Positions 1-8,500 of a stretch of 36,952 bases of DNA are shown in pieces. The position numbers were made by a program, and so were the translations under genes. Source of the stretch: Bacteroidales bacterium. Lineage in GTDB: Bacteria > Bacteroidota > Bacteroidia > Bacteroidales > ML635J-15. The notes below the pieces were generated by a model. The model saw only the letters and a list, made by a program, of their open reading frames with translations, did not search any database and was not told the origin of the DNA. The stretch spans positions 1 through 36,952 of the forward strand of contig JAISPG010000029.1 in the NCBI GenBank assembly GCA_031275085.1. The letters run 5' to 3'. Positions within the stretch are counted from its first letter, which is position 1. Each line of letters begins with the position of its first letter.

Positions 1-41
1 CCTGTAAATAACACTAACAAAAATATTAAACTTTTTTTCAT
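1..41 (-). CDS. 5' end of a secreted/lipoprotein gene, cut by window edge
   Basis: Only the first 13 codons are in the window, read leftwards from an ATG at 39-41. They encode MKKSLIFLLVLFTG, a basic start followed by a hydrophobic run, which is the beginning of a Sec or lipoprotein signal peptide. The product cannot be identified. A -7 promoter-like box lies 64 bases upstream on the same strand at 105-112, which supports this being a real gene start. Confidence 0.6.
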   Translation of the reverse strand, partial: MKKSLIFLLVLFT

Positions 42-104
42 AACAATAATACTTTTAATTATTTTTTAATTATACTTTCTGTCCAATACTTAATTTTTAT
101 GTCA

Positions 105-112
105 CAAAATTA
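105..112 (-). promoter_or_regulatory. Bacteroidota -7 box for the truncated leftward gene
   Basis: On the minus strand this reads TAATTTTG, a full match to the Bacteroidota primary sigma factor -7 consensus TAnnTTTG. No clear TTTG lies 19 bases further upstream, so only half of the promoter is recognisable. It sits about 64 bases before the start codon at 39-41. Confidence 0.4.
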
Positions 113-312
113 CATAAAAGATAATTATCACGGAACATGGGATATGATTTTTTTGATATTATGGTAGTTGAATTTATATTAGGAATATTGTAAATTAAGC
201 ATATGCTACAGATATATCTTAACAAAGATACAGGTAATATATCTTTATTGCAAATAAATATGTAAAAATATAAATATTATTTGCAATAAATTAAAAACAT
301 ATGTTGTGTTTA
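113..312. other. AT-rich intergenic stretch
   Basis: Together with 42-104 this makes a gene-free stretch of more than 300 bases between the truncated leftward gene and the aminotransferase terminator. It is strongly AT-rich, with no open frame of note on either strand. Apart from the -7 box at 105-112 I see no defined element in it. Confidence 0.5.
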
Positions 313-346
313 ATAAAAAAAAAGGTATCCGCTTTTGGGATACCTT
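313..346 (-). terminator. Rho-independent terminator of the aminotransferase gene
   Basis: A 9-bp perfect inverted repeat (AAGGTATCC at 322-330 with GGATACCTT at 338-346) encloses a 7-base loop. Read on the minus strand it is followed by a long T run (313-321). It lies just beyond the aminotransferase stop codon at 378-380, the expected place for an intrinsic terminator. Confidence 0.85.
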
Positions 347-377
347 CTTTAAACTTTATTATTATTTTCTTTGTATA

Positions 378-1577
378 TTAAAGTGTTCTTCCGGGATAAA
401 CTTCCAGTGCATGTTTTAAAACCTCTATAGCATTTTTCAGATCTTCTGTTTTTAAAACATAGGCAACTCTGATTTCGTCTTTTCCGAGTCCGGGAGTATT
501 ATAAAATCCTGTAGCCGGTGCTACCATTACTGTTTGTTTATTATAATCGAATTCTTCGAGTAACCATTGTGCAAATTTATCCGAATTATCAATAGGAAGT
601 TTTACAACGGTATAAAAGGCCCCTTTGGGATTAGGACAATAAACGCCCGGGATTTCATTTAGCCCTTTAACCATAAAATCACGACGTGCAATATACTCAT
701 TGTAAACTTCATCAAAATAATCTTTTGAAGTTTCAAGAGCAGCTTCAGCAGCAATTTGCCCGAATGAAGGAGGACATAAACGTGCCTGTGCAAATTTCAT
801 TGCAGTTGCGATCACATCTTTATTTTTTGTTATCAAACATCCTACACGTACACCACACATACTATACCTTTTAGAGACAGAATCCATCATTATAACATTC
901 TGTTCCAGACCTGGCAGGTTCATTGCAGAAAAATGAGTATTTCCGTCATAGCAAAATTCACGGTAAACCTCATCGCTATAAAGGTACAGATCATGTTTTT
1001 TTACTATCTCCGCAAGTTTCAACAATTCTTCTTTCGAATATAAATAACCTGTAGGATTATTAGGGTTACAGATAACAATACCTTTGGTTTTAGGAGTTAT
1101 AAGCTTTTCAAACTCTTCAACAGGAGGTAATGCAAAATCGTTTGTTATAGATGCTGTAATTGGTTTTATAACAACTCCCGACTGAATTGCAAAACCATTA
1201 TAATTAGCATAGAACGGTTCGGGTATTATAACTTCATCACCATTATTAAGAGTGGACATGAAAGCAATAGTTATAGCTTCGGAACCACCGGTTGTAATAA
1301 GCATTTCGTCGGAAGCAACGTTTATACCCATTTTTTTGTAGTATTCCGCCAGTCTTGTTCTATATGAAGCATTACCTGCAGAATGGCTGTATTCAATAAC
1401 TGTTTCATTTAGATTCTTTATTGCCTGTAATGCAACTTCAGGAGTTTTAATATCAGGCTGTCCGATATTTAAATGATAAACTTTTATTCCTCTTTTTTTT
1501 GCATCATCAGCATAAGGAACCAATTTTCTGATAGGAGATAATGGCATTGCCATCCCTTTTTCTGATATTTTTGGCAT
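378..1577 (-). CDS. PLP-dependent class I/II aminotransferase
   Basis: A 399-residue fold-type I PLP enzyme of the aspartate/aromatic aminotransferase group, transferring an amino group between an amino acid and a 2-oxo acid in the cytoplasm. The internal aldimine lysine is Lys236 in DSVSKRYSMCGVRVG. Upstream are the PNNPTG motif near 171-176 and the SDEVYREF segment that carries the cofactor-binding Asp and Tyr. The N-terminal motif NIGQPD and the TTGGSEAI phosphate-binding segment also fit. Length is normal for the family (about 390-400). The first ATG gives an N-terminus without signal peptide. It is monocistronic, with its own terminator at 313-346. Substrate cannot be read from sequence; an aspartate or branched/aromatic substrate is possible. 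Confidence 0.93.
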   Translation of the reverse strand: MPKISEKGMAMPLSPIRKLVPYADDAKKRGIKVYHLNIGQPDIKTPEVALQAIKNLNETVIEYSHSAGNASYRTRLAEYYKKMGINVASDEMLITTGGSEAITIAFMSTLNNGDEVIIPEPFYANYNGFAIQSGVVIKPITASITNDFALPPVEEFEKLITPKTKGIVICNPNNPTGYLYSKEELLKLAEIVKKHDLYLYSDEVYREFCYDGNTHFSAMNLPGLEQNVIMMDSVSKRYSMCGVRVGCLITKNKDVIATAMKFAQARLCPPSFGQIAAEAALETSKDYFDEVYNEYIARRDFMVKGLNEIPGVYCPNPKGAFYTVVKLPIDNSDKFAQWLLEEFDYNKQTVMVAPATGFYNTPGLGKDEIRVAYVLKTEDLKNAIEVLKHALEVYPGRTL

Positions 1578-1665
1578 TTCTTATAAAATTAATTGTTTTT
1601 TTATAATTAAAAATATTTATTACCTCTACAATATTTTAGTTTAAAAATGTTATTTTTTTGTATTA

Positions 1666-2082
1666 CTATATAGTAGGATTAATTACCTCTCCTTTTATTT
1701 CAAGTTTTAAAGGATTTTCTAGTTTATCAATATATACATATATTATTTTGTGGAATTTTCCTACAATATTAGTATCATATTTGACTTTTATTTCTCCGGT
1801 TTTTTTCTTTTTGATTGGTTCACGTGACCAGTCTGTGTCGGTACAACCACAAGACGCCTTTACATTAGTAAGCTGTACATTATCTTTTGTTATATTTTTA
1901 AATTGAAATATTGCTGTTCCATCATCACCTTTGTTGATAGTACCGTAATCATAGACGGTATTTTTAAAGATCAATACAGATTGCTTATTGACCTTTTCTT
2001 TACTTTCTTCCTCCTTCGATTGAGAAAAGCATAAGTTGAAAGACAACACAAGCATTGTAAAAACCAAAACAATAGTCTTCAT
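1666..2082 (-). CDS. Secreted DUF1573 protein
   Basis: A 138-residue exported protein. I chose the ATG at 2080-2082 because it starts a clean signal peptide (MKTIVLVFTMLVLSFNLCFSQ). A longer in-frame extension to 2238 exists, but it has an implausible AT-rich N-terminus and would run across the -7 box at 2101-2108. The mature part is a single DUF1573 domain: it begins with an F-[DN]-[YF]-G-x-I-like strand (VYDYGTINKG), contains the hallmark SCGCT motif near the middle, and ends in the strand-rich GKFHKIIYVYIDK region. This family is common and often duplicated in Bacteroidota and has an immunoglobulin-like fold. Its molecular function is not established. It is probably periplasmic, and the two close cysteines of SCGC could bind a metal or form a disulfide, which is inference. 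Confidence 0.85.
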   Translation of the reverse strand: MKTIVLVFTMLVLSFNLCFSQSKEEESKEKVNKQSVLIFKNTVYDYGTINKGDDGTAIFQFKNITKDNVQLTNVKASCGCTDTDWSREPIKKKKTGEIKVKYDTNIVGKFHKIIYVYIDKLENPLKLEIKGEVINPTI

Positions 2083-2100
2083 AAAATGAAATATTTTGTT

Positions 2101-2108
2101 CAAAATTA
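2101..2108 (-). promoter_or_regulatory. -7 promoter box of the DUF1573 gene
   Basis: The minus strand reads TAATTTTG, matching TAnnTTTG. It lies 19 bases before the chosen start codon at 2082, a short leader. No TTTG is found at the ideal 19-base spacing. The box supports the short start rather than the longer extension, which would place it inside the gene. Confidence 0.45.
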
Positions 2109-2270
2109 ACAAAAATAAGAATAAACTTATTGTACAAACATATTTTTTATTTCTTTTATGTTTTACATTATCTTTTTCAAAGTCGATATATATAATTTCA
2201 TGTATAATAATTAAACCTTTTGTTTTTCTGGTTGTCAAATAATATATAAGAATCTTAAAATTTATATATT

Positions 2271-2681
2271 ATGAAAAAAATTTATTTTGTTTTAGTATTT
2301 TTATTTTTTGCAATTGGAAATACTTTTTGTCAGAGTGGTAATGTTCGCGATGACAGGGGCTTGAAAATAGGTAGTATTGATGATAACGGAACGGTTCGCG
2401 ATGACAGAGGTTTGAAAACCGGCAGTATTGATGATGACGGAACAGTTCGTGATGACAGGGGCTTGAAAACCGGTAGTATTGATGATAACGGAATAGTTCG
2501 CGATGACAGAGGTTTGAAAACCGGCAGTATTGATGATAACGGAACAGTTCGCGATGACAGGGGCTTGAAAATAGGTAGTATTGATGACGACGGAACAGTT
2601 CGTGATGACAGGGGTTTGAAAATCGGAAAAGTAGAAAATGGAAATAAAAAAGCAGCTTATCATTTTTTCTTTAATGAATGA
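2271..2681 (+). CDS. Secreted protein of tandem 17-residue repeats
   Basis: A 136-residue exported protein. Residues 1-21 are a signal peptide (ending NTFCQ). Then come six head-to-tail units of 17 residues with consensus VRDDRGLKTGSIDDNGT, five complete and the sixth ending in a diverged KIGKVENGN tail and a short aromatic C-terminus. The G-[IV]-D-D-x-G and D-x-x-G-x-x-x-G spacing is that of short beta-strand repeat proteins in Bacteroidota annotated as 5-fold beta-flower-like. That assignment comes from pattern memory and is tentative. The units are nearly identical at DNA level with a 51-base period, so copy number may change by slippage. Its role is unknown; an extracytoplasmic binding or structural protein is possible. 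Confidence 0.8.
   Translation: MKKIYFVLVFLFFAIGNTFCQSGNVRDDRGLKIGSIDDNGTVRDDRGLKTGSIDDDGTVRDDRGLKTGSIDDNGIVRDDRGLKTGSIDDNGTVRDDRGLKIGSIDDDGTVRDDRGLKIGKVENGNKKAAYHFFFNE
2343..2627 (+). repeat. Tandem 51-bp coding repeat, 5.6 copies
   Basis: Units begin at 2343, 2394, 2445, 2496, 2547 and 2598. Synonymous differences largely alternate: odd units carry GACAGGGGCTTG and even units 2 and 4 carry GACAGAGGTTTG, so the array also looks like a 102-bp higher-order repeat. The frame is preserved throughout because the period is a multiple of three. Confidence 0.95.
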
Positions 2682-2778
2682 TTGTGTACTTAATGAGAAT
2701 TAAAAATACAATGGAGCCGAATGGTGGGTAATGGACTGCAAATATAGTAATATAGGCATTAGGTCTATAAATTATCCT

Positions 2779-3684
2779 TTACAGGCTATCGAAAAAATTA
2801 AGAATATTATCTGTTTCCGATTCCCAATAAATATAATCATGCTTTTCATGTTCAGGAAAATGTACTGTCACTTTTAGATCAGGCTGTATCTTTTTTAATG
2901 AATCATACATCATTATACTTTGGTCAGGCGGAGAAATATTATCTGCTTTTCCGTGTCCGATGTAAGTTGGTACTTTATAATTTTTACAATCGTAAGCGAA
3001 ACATTCTTTTTTCCATCTTTCCGTAAAATCCTTATAATATCCTAAATATGAGTAATATAAATATTCGTCAGGCATTTTTGTTATATCAAAATCTCCCGAC
3101 AGGCTTGCAACTCCTTTAAAGATTTCCGGCATATGATAAGTCAGTAATGTAGCTCCACGTGCTCCTGTAGATATTCCTGCAACAAAATTATCTTGTTTTT
3201 CATGAAAAAGACCGAATTGCTGGCGGAGATAAGGGATCTGGAAATTCTTTATCCATTCGAGAGTAGGATATTTCCTGTAATCAAGGATGGTTTCGGGATA
3301 TATTTCCAATATGTAATTTCCTTTTCCATAATGTGGAATTACCAATACATATCCTTTGTTTAATGCTTTTTCGCAAAAGCTGGAATTTTCACACCATTCT
3401 TCCGGAGGCAGATTCCAGCCGTGAAGCATTAATATTGTTCCCTTTATGCTGATATTTTCGGATGGATATTTTATTATAGTTGAAACTATATAAGAAGAAT
3501 CATATTCAATATGAATTATTGTATCATTTCCATAAGGAATTGGTATTTCAGTCGTTATTTTTCCGGAAACAAATTTTTCATCAATAATACTATTTTGTTT
3601 TTTTTCAGGGCACGAACATGATAATATTATAGTGATCAATATTGAATATGTGAAAAATATTTTGATAAATAAATTAAAACCCAT
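2779..3684 (-). CDS. Lipoprotein alpha/beta hydrolase
   Basis: A 301-residue enzyme of the alpha/beta hydrolase fold. The N-terminus is a lipoprotein signal with candidate lipobox cysteines in ILSCSC, so the protein is probably anchored on the periplasmic or outer face. A long extended start is followed by the MLHGWN oxyanion-loop segment and the nucleophile elbow GISTGARG with Ser172 as probable nucleophile. An Asp in the GHGKADNISPPDQ region and His282 in EKHDYIYW complete the likely triad. The spacing of the last two motifs is that of prolyl-oligopeptidase-like or acyl esterase hydrolases. Substrate is unknown. It stands alone, divergent from the permease gene that begins 70 bases away. 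Confidence 0.82.
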   Translation of the reverse strand: MGFNLFIKIFFTYSILITIILSCSCPEKKQNSIIDEKFVSGKITTEIPIPYGNDTIIHIEYDSSYIVSTIIKYPSENISIKGTILMLHGWNLPPEEWCENSSFCEKALNKGYVLVIPHYGKGNYILEIYPETILDYRKYPTLEWIKNFQIPYLRQQFGLFHEKQDNFVAGISTGARGATLLTYHMPEIFKGVASLSGDFDITKMPDEYLYYSYLGYYKDFTERWKKECFAYDCKNYKVPTYIGHGKADNISPPDQSIMMYDSLKKIQPDLKVTVHFPEHEKHDYIYWESETDNILNFFDSL

Positions 3685-3754
3685 TACCGGTCGTTTAAAT
3701 TATTATTGCTAATATTGTGCCGTCAAAAATTATTGCTAAAGTAATATTTATATC

Positions 3755-5077
3755 GTGAAAGAAACAAATAATAATATTCAAAAGATCGGTTTATTTACAG
3801 CTATAGCTTATGTAGTTGCAAATATGGTGGGTACAGGCGTGTTCACATCTTTGGGGTTTCAGCTTTCAGGAGGGGTTACCGATGTTGCTGCTATTTTGCT
3901 GTTGTGGCTTATGGGAGGAATAATAGCTTTTACGGGAGCACAGGTTTATGGAGAATTGGGTTCCGTAATGCCAAGGTCGGGAGGAGAATATAATTTTTTA
4001 AGTGAATTATATCATCCGGCTTTAGGATTTATGTCGGGTTTCTTTTCCATGTTTGTCGGGTTTGCTGCTCCAATTGCTTTGGCTGCAATGGCTCTCGGAG
4101 AATATTTTTCTAATATCTATTCTGCTGTTGATGTCAGGATCATCGCTGCAGCTGTTATTATCCTGATAAGCATTATTCATGCCACAGGAGTAAAATCAGG
4201 AGGAGCATTTCAGTTGATCTTTACTATCATTAAAATATTATTGATAATCGCTTTTATAGTTGCAGGTTTATTTTTTGCTCCTGAACATCAGGATATATCG
4301 ATAATTCCTACGAGTACAACATGGACACAGGTTTTGAGTGCAGGGTTTGCTGTTTCACTTATTTATGTATACTATTCATATTCAGGATGGAATGCTTCGG
4401 CTTATTTTGTATCGGAACTTAAAAATCCTGCAAAAAATCTACCAAGATCTTTAGTATTAGGTACCCTTATTGTTATAGTTTTATATTTGCTGTTAAATTA
4501 CGTTTTTCTACTTGTTGCTCCTGTTTCCGAACTTTCCGGCAAACTTGACGTCGGGGCTGTGGCAGCCAACAATATTTTCGGCAGGGAAGGAGGGATAATA
4601 ATGTCGGGCTTGATAAGCCTGTTACTGATTTCAACAATTAGCTCTATGGTGTTTGTAGGACCTCGTGTTATTCAGGTGATTGGTGAAGACTACCCGGCAT
4701 TCGGATTTATGAGCAAAAAACAAAAGAACGGAGTTCCTTTGATTGCAATTATAGTTCAAAGCAGCATAAGCCTTATTTTATTGTTTTCATCAACATTTGA
4801 TACATTACTTACATACCTCGGTTTTGTAATGAATATTTTTGCATTTTTAACAGTAGCAGGAGTATTTGTTCATCGTAGAAAACATCCCGATGCCGTACGC
4901 CCGTATAAAACATGGGGATATCCTGTTATTCCTGCAATTTTTATGATTTTTGTTTTGTGGAATATGATATATCTGTTTAAAGATAAAACCGTTGAAACAT
5001 TGATCGGACTGGGAACATTAGCAGTTTCTTTGATTGTATATTTTATCATTGTACCGAAAAAAACGAAAAATAATTAG
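3755..5077 (+). CDS. APC superfamily amino-acid permease
   Basis: A 440-residue integral inner-membrane transporter with about 12 hydrophobic segments. The first segment carries the broken-helix motif VANMVGTGVFTSLGF (G-x-G-[IV]-F), the substrate-binding helix of amino acid-polyamine-organocation carriers. GELGSVMPRSGGEYNFL after segment 2 is the family's conserved P-R-S-G-G-x-Y sequence. The start is a GTG at 3755; no in-frame ATG gives a complete first helix. The C-terminal RRKHPDAVRPYKTWGYPVIP is typical of the LAT/YfnA-like branch. Likely substrate is a neutral or cationic amino acid, in symport or exchange; specificity cannot be assigned. Length is normal. Confidence 0.92.
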   Translation: MKETNNNIQKIGLFTAIAYVVANMVGTGVFTSLGFQLSGGVTDVAAILLLWLMGGIIAFTGAQVYGELGSVMPRSGGEYNFLSELYHPALGFMSGFFSMFVGFAAPIALAAMALGEYFSNIYSAVDVRIIAAAVIILISIIHATGVKSGGAFQLIFTIIKILLIIAFIVAGLFFAPEHQDISIIPTSTTWTQVLSAGFAVSLIYVYYSYSGWNASAYFVSELKNPAKNLPRSLVLGTLIVIVLYLLLNYVFLLVAPVSELSGKLDVGAVAANNIFGREGGIIMSGLISLLLISTISSMVFVGPRVIQVIGEDYPAFGFMSKKQKNGVPLIAIIVQSSISLILLFSSTFDTLLTYLGFVMNIFAFLTVAGVFVHRRKHPDAVRPYKTWGYPVIPAIFMIFVLWNMIYLFKDKTVETLIGLGTLAVSLIVYFIIVPKKTKNN

Positions 5078-5153
5078 ATAAAATCGTTATTTTTATAATA
5101 ATATTATATTAAAACAAATCGTTTTATTTTAAGTTTTTAATAAAAAAGAATTT

Positions 5154-5723
5154 ATGAAACATAAGATCAGTTTATCAATTATCGTATTTTTTATTTGTGT
5201 AACATCCTTTAGTTGTGTAAAAGAACGTACCGTAACATTTAAGAACAATTCGCAGACATCAGTAGATGTTACTTTCAATGATGTTGAGAAAACAATAGAA
5301 AAGGACGAAGAAGCAGTATTTACAGTAGAAGAGAACAATACGTTTCACTATAAAGCTGTAACAAAAGGTAAAACTCCTACAGGCAAGCCTTTGGGAATGG
5401 AAATAGTATGGGAGGATGAGGTGACTACCAATAGATCAAAAAAGAATATTTCATTTGATGTAAATCATGAATATTTTTTCCTTAAAATACAAAACAACAG
5501 CAGTAAAGAAATTGCTAGGATCTTTGTAAACTATGAAAAAGAAGATGAGACCGAAGAAGATTTTATCATTCCAGCAAACGGTTATTTGTATGATGTCGGC
5601 TATTATAAAGCACATATAGATACAAGAGTATCACTGAAATTTGTAGATTCTGAAGATATTTTTATATATGATGTAGGATCTGTTGCTGAGCCAAACCAGG
5701 TTATAGAGCTTATTTATAAATAA
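5154..5723 (+). CDS. Small lipoprotein of unknown function
   Basis: A 189-residue protein not recognised as a named family. Residues 1-21 form a lipoprotein signal peptide (MKHKISLSIIVFFICVTSFSC) with lipobox TSFSC, so Cys21 is the predicted lipid-modified residue. The mature part is rich in acidic and beta-forming residues, with two halves that each open with a similar phrase: VTFKNNSQTSVDVTFND near residue 28 and FLKIQNNSSKEIARIFVNY near 105. This suggests two related beta-sandwich domains, possibly an internal duplication. It is followed by the AMP nucleosidase gene 124 bases away, which has its own promoter. Confidence 0.72.
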   Translation: MKHKISLSIIVFFICVTSFSCVKERTVTFKNNSQTSVDVTFNDVEKTIEKDEEAVFTVEENNTFHYKAVTKGKTPTGKPLGMEIVWEDEVTTNRSKKNISFDVNHEYFFLKIQNNSSKEIARIFVNYEKEDETEEDFIIPANGYLYDVGYYKAHIDTRVSLKFVDSEDIFIYDVGSVAEPNQVIELIYK

Positions 5724-5799
5724 AATTTAATACATTATTTTTGGCTACCTCTATTTCCTTAAACAGATTTTTCTATATTTACTATTCCATTTTTATATC

Positions 5800-5830
5800 T
5801 TCGATTTTTAAGTATTTTTATATAAATTTG
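5800..5830 (+). promoter_or_regulatory. Bacteroidota-type promoter of the AMP nucleosidase gene
   Basis: TTCG (5800-5803, one mismatch to the -33 TTTG) is separated by exactly 19 bases from TAAATTTG (5823-5830), a full -7 consensus. The start codon follows at 5848, giving a very short leader of roughly 10 bases. Confidence 0.6.
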
Positions 5831-5847
5831 TATAAAATTGTACATAT

Positions 5848-6618
5848 ATGACTACTAAAGAAGAAATTGTAAAAAATTGGTTACCGCGGTATACAGGGAG
5901 GTCTCTTGATAGTTTTGGCAAATATATATTACTGACTAATTTTCAATTATATGTTGATCTTTTTGCCGAATGGAATAATGTTCCTGTTGACGGTCTGGAT
6001 AAGAATATGCCGAATGCAACTTCAGATAATATAACAATAATAAATTTCGGAATGGGAAGTCCAAATGCCGCAACAATTATTGATCTGTTGAGTGCGATTT
6101 CACCTGATGCTCTTTTATTTTTAGGAAAATGCGGCGGACTTAAGGCAAAAAATAAACTGGGAGATCTTATTCTTCCGATTGCAGCAATAAGAAGCGAAGG
6201 AACATCTGATGATTATTTACCCCCTGAAGTGCCGGCTTTGCCTGCATTTATGCTGCAACGAGCAGTATCGACATCAATAAGGGATGCAGGAAGAGATTAC
6301 TGGACAGGAACAGTTTTTACAACCAATAAAAGAGTTTGGGAATACGACGAACGCTTTAAAAAATATCTTAGAAAAACACGGGCTATGGCAGTAGATATGG
6401 AAACGGCAACAATATTCTCGGTTGGTTTTGCAAATGAAATTCCTTCAGGTGCATTATTGCTGGTAAGCGATCAGCCAATGATATCAACAGGTATAAAAAC
6501 AGAAGAAAGTGATAAAGCTGTTACCGAACAATATGTTTCCGATCATTTAAAGATAGGTATAGAATCCTTACGCCTTATAGCCAGAGGAGGTTCTTCTGTA
6601 AAACATTTGAGGTTTTAA
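5848..6618 (+). CDS. AMP nucleosidase (Bacteroidota-type, nucleoside phosphorylase fold)
   Basis: A 256-residue cytoplasmic enzyme of the PNP/UDP superfamily, predicted to split AMP into adenine and ribose 5-phosphate in purine salvage and adenylate control. Family marks visible are the phosphate/ribose-binding opening TIINFGMGSPNAAT near 62-75, the FLGKCGGLK glycine motif, and the AVDMETATIF segment near 182-191 whose Met and Glu contact the ribose. LLLVSDQPM holds the purine-site Asp. It lacks the extra N-terminal domain of the enterobacterial Amn enzyme, as is usual for the shorter Bacteroidota proteins. A nucleoside phosphorylase of other specificity is the main alternative. Confidence 0.85.
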   Translation: MTTKEEIVKNWLPRYTGRSLDSFGKYILLTNFQLYVDLFAEWNNVPVDGLDKNMPNATSDNITIINFGMGSPNAATIIDLLSAISPDALLFLGKCGGLKAKNKLGDLILPIAAIRSEGTSDDYLPPEVPALPAFMLQRAVSTSIRDAGRDYWTGTVFTTNKRVWEYDERFKKYLRKTRAMAVDMETATIFSVGFANEIPSGALLLVSDQPMISTGIKTEESDKAVTEQYVSDHLKIGIESLRLIARGGSSVKHLRF

Positions 6619-6683
6619 AATATTTGTTAATCCGGTATTTCTATGGTTTAACATTTCGAAAACCATGTTTACCAAGATAATCC

Positions 6684-7451
6684 TTAGCTTTCCGAGAACC
6701 ATTTCTTAAATTCTTTAACTTTGGCTTTGCTCACCACTATCTTTTCAGGAACCTCAATATTAAGATTCACAGAAAGTTTACTTCCGAACCATAACGAAAT
6801 ATCTTTTATTGCTTTATGGGCTATTATGAACTGACGGTTTGCCCTGAAAAACAATTTAGGATCTAAAGAATTTTCAAGTTCATCCAGAGTATTATCAAGA
6901 TAATAAGTTTGTTGTTTGAAAGTTACGGCTTTAATGTTTTTACTGTCAATGTAAATGTATGCAATATCTGAAACTGCCAAAGGCACTAATTTATCTTTAT
7001 GAGGTACCAGAAAATGGTTTTTATAATAAAGTTCACTGTTTCGTATGTGTTTTAAAAAGTTTGAGAGAATTTCGCCTGAATATTCATTTGAACCTGAAAA
7101 ATTTTTGAATTTATTAAAAGCACGTTCCAGATCGTTTTTGGAAATTGGTTTAAGAAGATAATCAATACTGTTTACCTGAAAAGCTTTTAAAGCATATTCA
7201 TTATATGCTGTAGTAAAAATAATAGGGCATGTAATGTTAACTTCATCAAAAATAGCAAACGACGACCCGTCGGCAAGATGTATATCCATAAAAATAAGAT
7301 CCGGCATCGGATGAGTCTTAAAGTATTGAACACTTTCTTCAATACTTTGTAATACCACTAATACATCAGTATTGGCATTTAATTCGTTTATTAAGCTCTT
7401 TAAAGACTCAACAGCAATAGTTTCATCTTCAACAATTGCAATTTTTATCAT
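6684..7451 (-). CDS. LytTR-family response regulator
   Basis: A 255-residue two-component regulator. Residues 1-120 are a receiver domain with acidic pocket Glu8/Asp9, phosphoacceptor Asp56 in LIFMDIHL, the Thr of IIFTTAYNEYAL and Lys in YLLKPIS. Residues about 150-255 form a LytTR DNA-binding domain (HFLVPHKDKLVPLAVSDIAYIY, then the FFRANRQFIIAHKAI motif). It binds DNA as a beta-rich domain, typically to direct repeats upstream of its targets. Its start codon overlaps the stop codon of the kinase gene by four bases (ATGA at 7448-7451), which implies translational coupling. It is the last gene of the MFS-kinase-regulator group. Confidence 0.95.
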   Translation of the reverse strand: MIKIAIVEDETIAVESLKSLINELNANTDVLVVLQSIEESVQYFKTHPMPDLIFMDIHLADGSSFAIFDEVNITCPIIFTTAYNEYALKAFQVNSIDYLLKPISKNDLERAFNKFKNFSGSNEYSGEILSNFLKHIRNSELYYKNHFLVPHKDKLVPLAVSDIAYIYIDSKNIKAVTFKQQTYYLDNTLDELENSLDPKLFFRANRQFIIAHKAIKDISLWFGSKLSVNLNIEVPEKIVVSKAKVKEFKKWFSES

Positions 7452-8500
7452 AGTCTTATGAATTTAAATATTGGAATTTTTACAGAAAAAATATTTTCGT
7501 CGTTGGTTATGATAATTTCCTTCTTTGTCATTAATCGGTATCGTTCTGCAAGATTGGATAAGCCGATTTTTGTACCAGATACAACTTCTTTTTTTGCCTG
7601 GATTTTATTTGAAACAGTTATACTTTCATCTTCATTACTGAATATTGAGATAGTTAAAGGCTGTTTGGCTGTTATTATATTATGTTTTATTGCATTTTCA
7701 ACTAAAATTTGCAGGCTTAAAGGCAGTACTTCATAATCGTAAAATTTTGTATCGATATGAAATTCAAAAATCAGGTTACTACCATATCTTATTTTCATGA
7801 GGTTTGAGTAAGACTGGGTGAAACTCAGTTCTTCATTTAAATGTATTATAACTTCCTGTTGTAAAATATAACGGAAAACATATGATAACTGTAATACATA
7901 TTCTTCTGCTTTTGGCGGATCTGTTTTTATAAGAGCATTCAATGTGTTTAAAGAATTGAACAAAAAATGAGGATCGATCTGATTTTTAAGAGCCTGATAC
8001 CTTGTTTGCATATTTTCTGCTTCAAGTTTCTGGTTCTCTATGGCAGATTGCTGTTGCTTTCTGCTTAGATACATTATTTGTGCTGAAAAAAATGTAACAA
8101 GGGCAATAAAAGCATCGCGCATCATATTCCCGAAAATAAACCGTCCGTCAATAACTTTATCCTGAAGTATTTCGATGCGTATTTTTATTGATATATAACT
8201 GATAATAAGAGTAGATAATAATGAAAATAAAATAATAAGGAGTATCCTTACTTTCTTTTTCGGCATTATTTCTGATATTTTAAAGAATATATATGCTGTC
8301 AGAAAAGATGTGATAAAATTTAATACAAAACGAAAAATAAATTCAATATATTCCGCTTTTGGTTGATATTCATGAGCGTGCGGAGGAGGAGAAAAATTAT
8401 TTCGTACATAATAAAATGCCAGGAACAACATTGCATTGGTTATAAAACTGATAAGAAATGCTAAAAGCAGGCTTGTTTTTAAACTATTAATTTGTTTCAT
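7448..8500 (-). CDS. LytS/YehU-type sensor histidine kinase
   Basis: A 350-residue inner-membrane kinase. I prefer the ATG at 8498-8500 (MKQINSLKTSLLLAFLISF), which begins directly with the first membrane helix; an upstream ATG at 8551 would add 17 residues and deepen the overlap with the exporter gene. About four membrane helices occupy residues 10-150, followed by a short coiled linker. The His_kinase domain carries the phosphoacceptor His178 in NQIDPHFLFNSLNTL. The ATPase end includes ILVENAIKHN (N box) and SGTKIGLSNLAERY (G box). There is no recognisable extracytoplasmic sensor domain, so the signal is probably sensed within the membrane. Partner is the adjacent LytTR regulator. Confidence 0.92.
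   Translation of the reverse strand: MKQINSLKTSLLLAFLISFITNAMLFLAFYYVRNNFSPPPHAHEYQPKAEYIEFIFRFVLNFITSFLTAYIFFKISEIMPKKKVRILLIILFSLLSTLIISYISIKIRIEILQDKVIDGRFIFGNMMRDAFIALVTFFSAQIMYLSRKQQQSAIENQKLEAENMQTRYQALKNQIDPHFLFNSLNTLNALIKTDPPKAEEYVLQLSYVFRYILQQEVIIHLNEELSFTQSYSNLMKIRYGSNLIFEFHIDTKFYDYEVLPLSLQILVENAIKHNIITAKQPLTISIFSNEDESITVSNKIQAKKEVVSGTKIGLSNLAERYRLMTKKEIIITNDENIFSVKIPIFKFIRL

Noticed and set aside
1666..2238. Longer N-terminus for the DUF1573 protein
   Set aside because: The added 52 residues are AT-rich low-quality sequence that would bury the signal peptide and include the -7 box.
2343..2627. CRISPR array at the 51-bp tandem repeat
   Set aside because: The units are contiguous, without spacers, and code for a signal-peptide protein in frame.
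2301..2663. Open frame of 120 codons on the minus strand opposite the repeat protein
   Set aside because: It exists only because the 51-bp coding repeat is open in several frames. It has no signal or family features, and the plus-strand product has a good signal peptide.
7458..7736. Plus-strand open frame within the histidine kinase gene
   Set aside because: It lies fully inside the kinase coding sequence on the opposite strand, and the kinase has clear family motifs.
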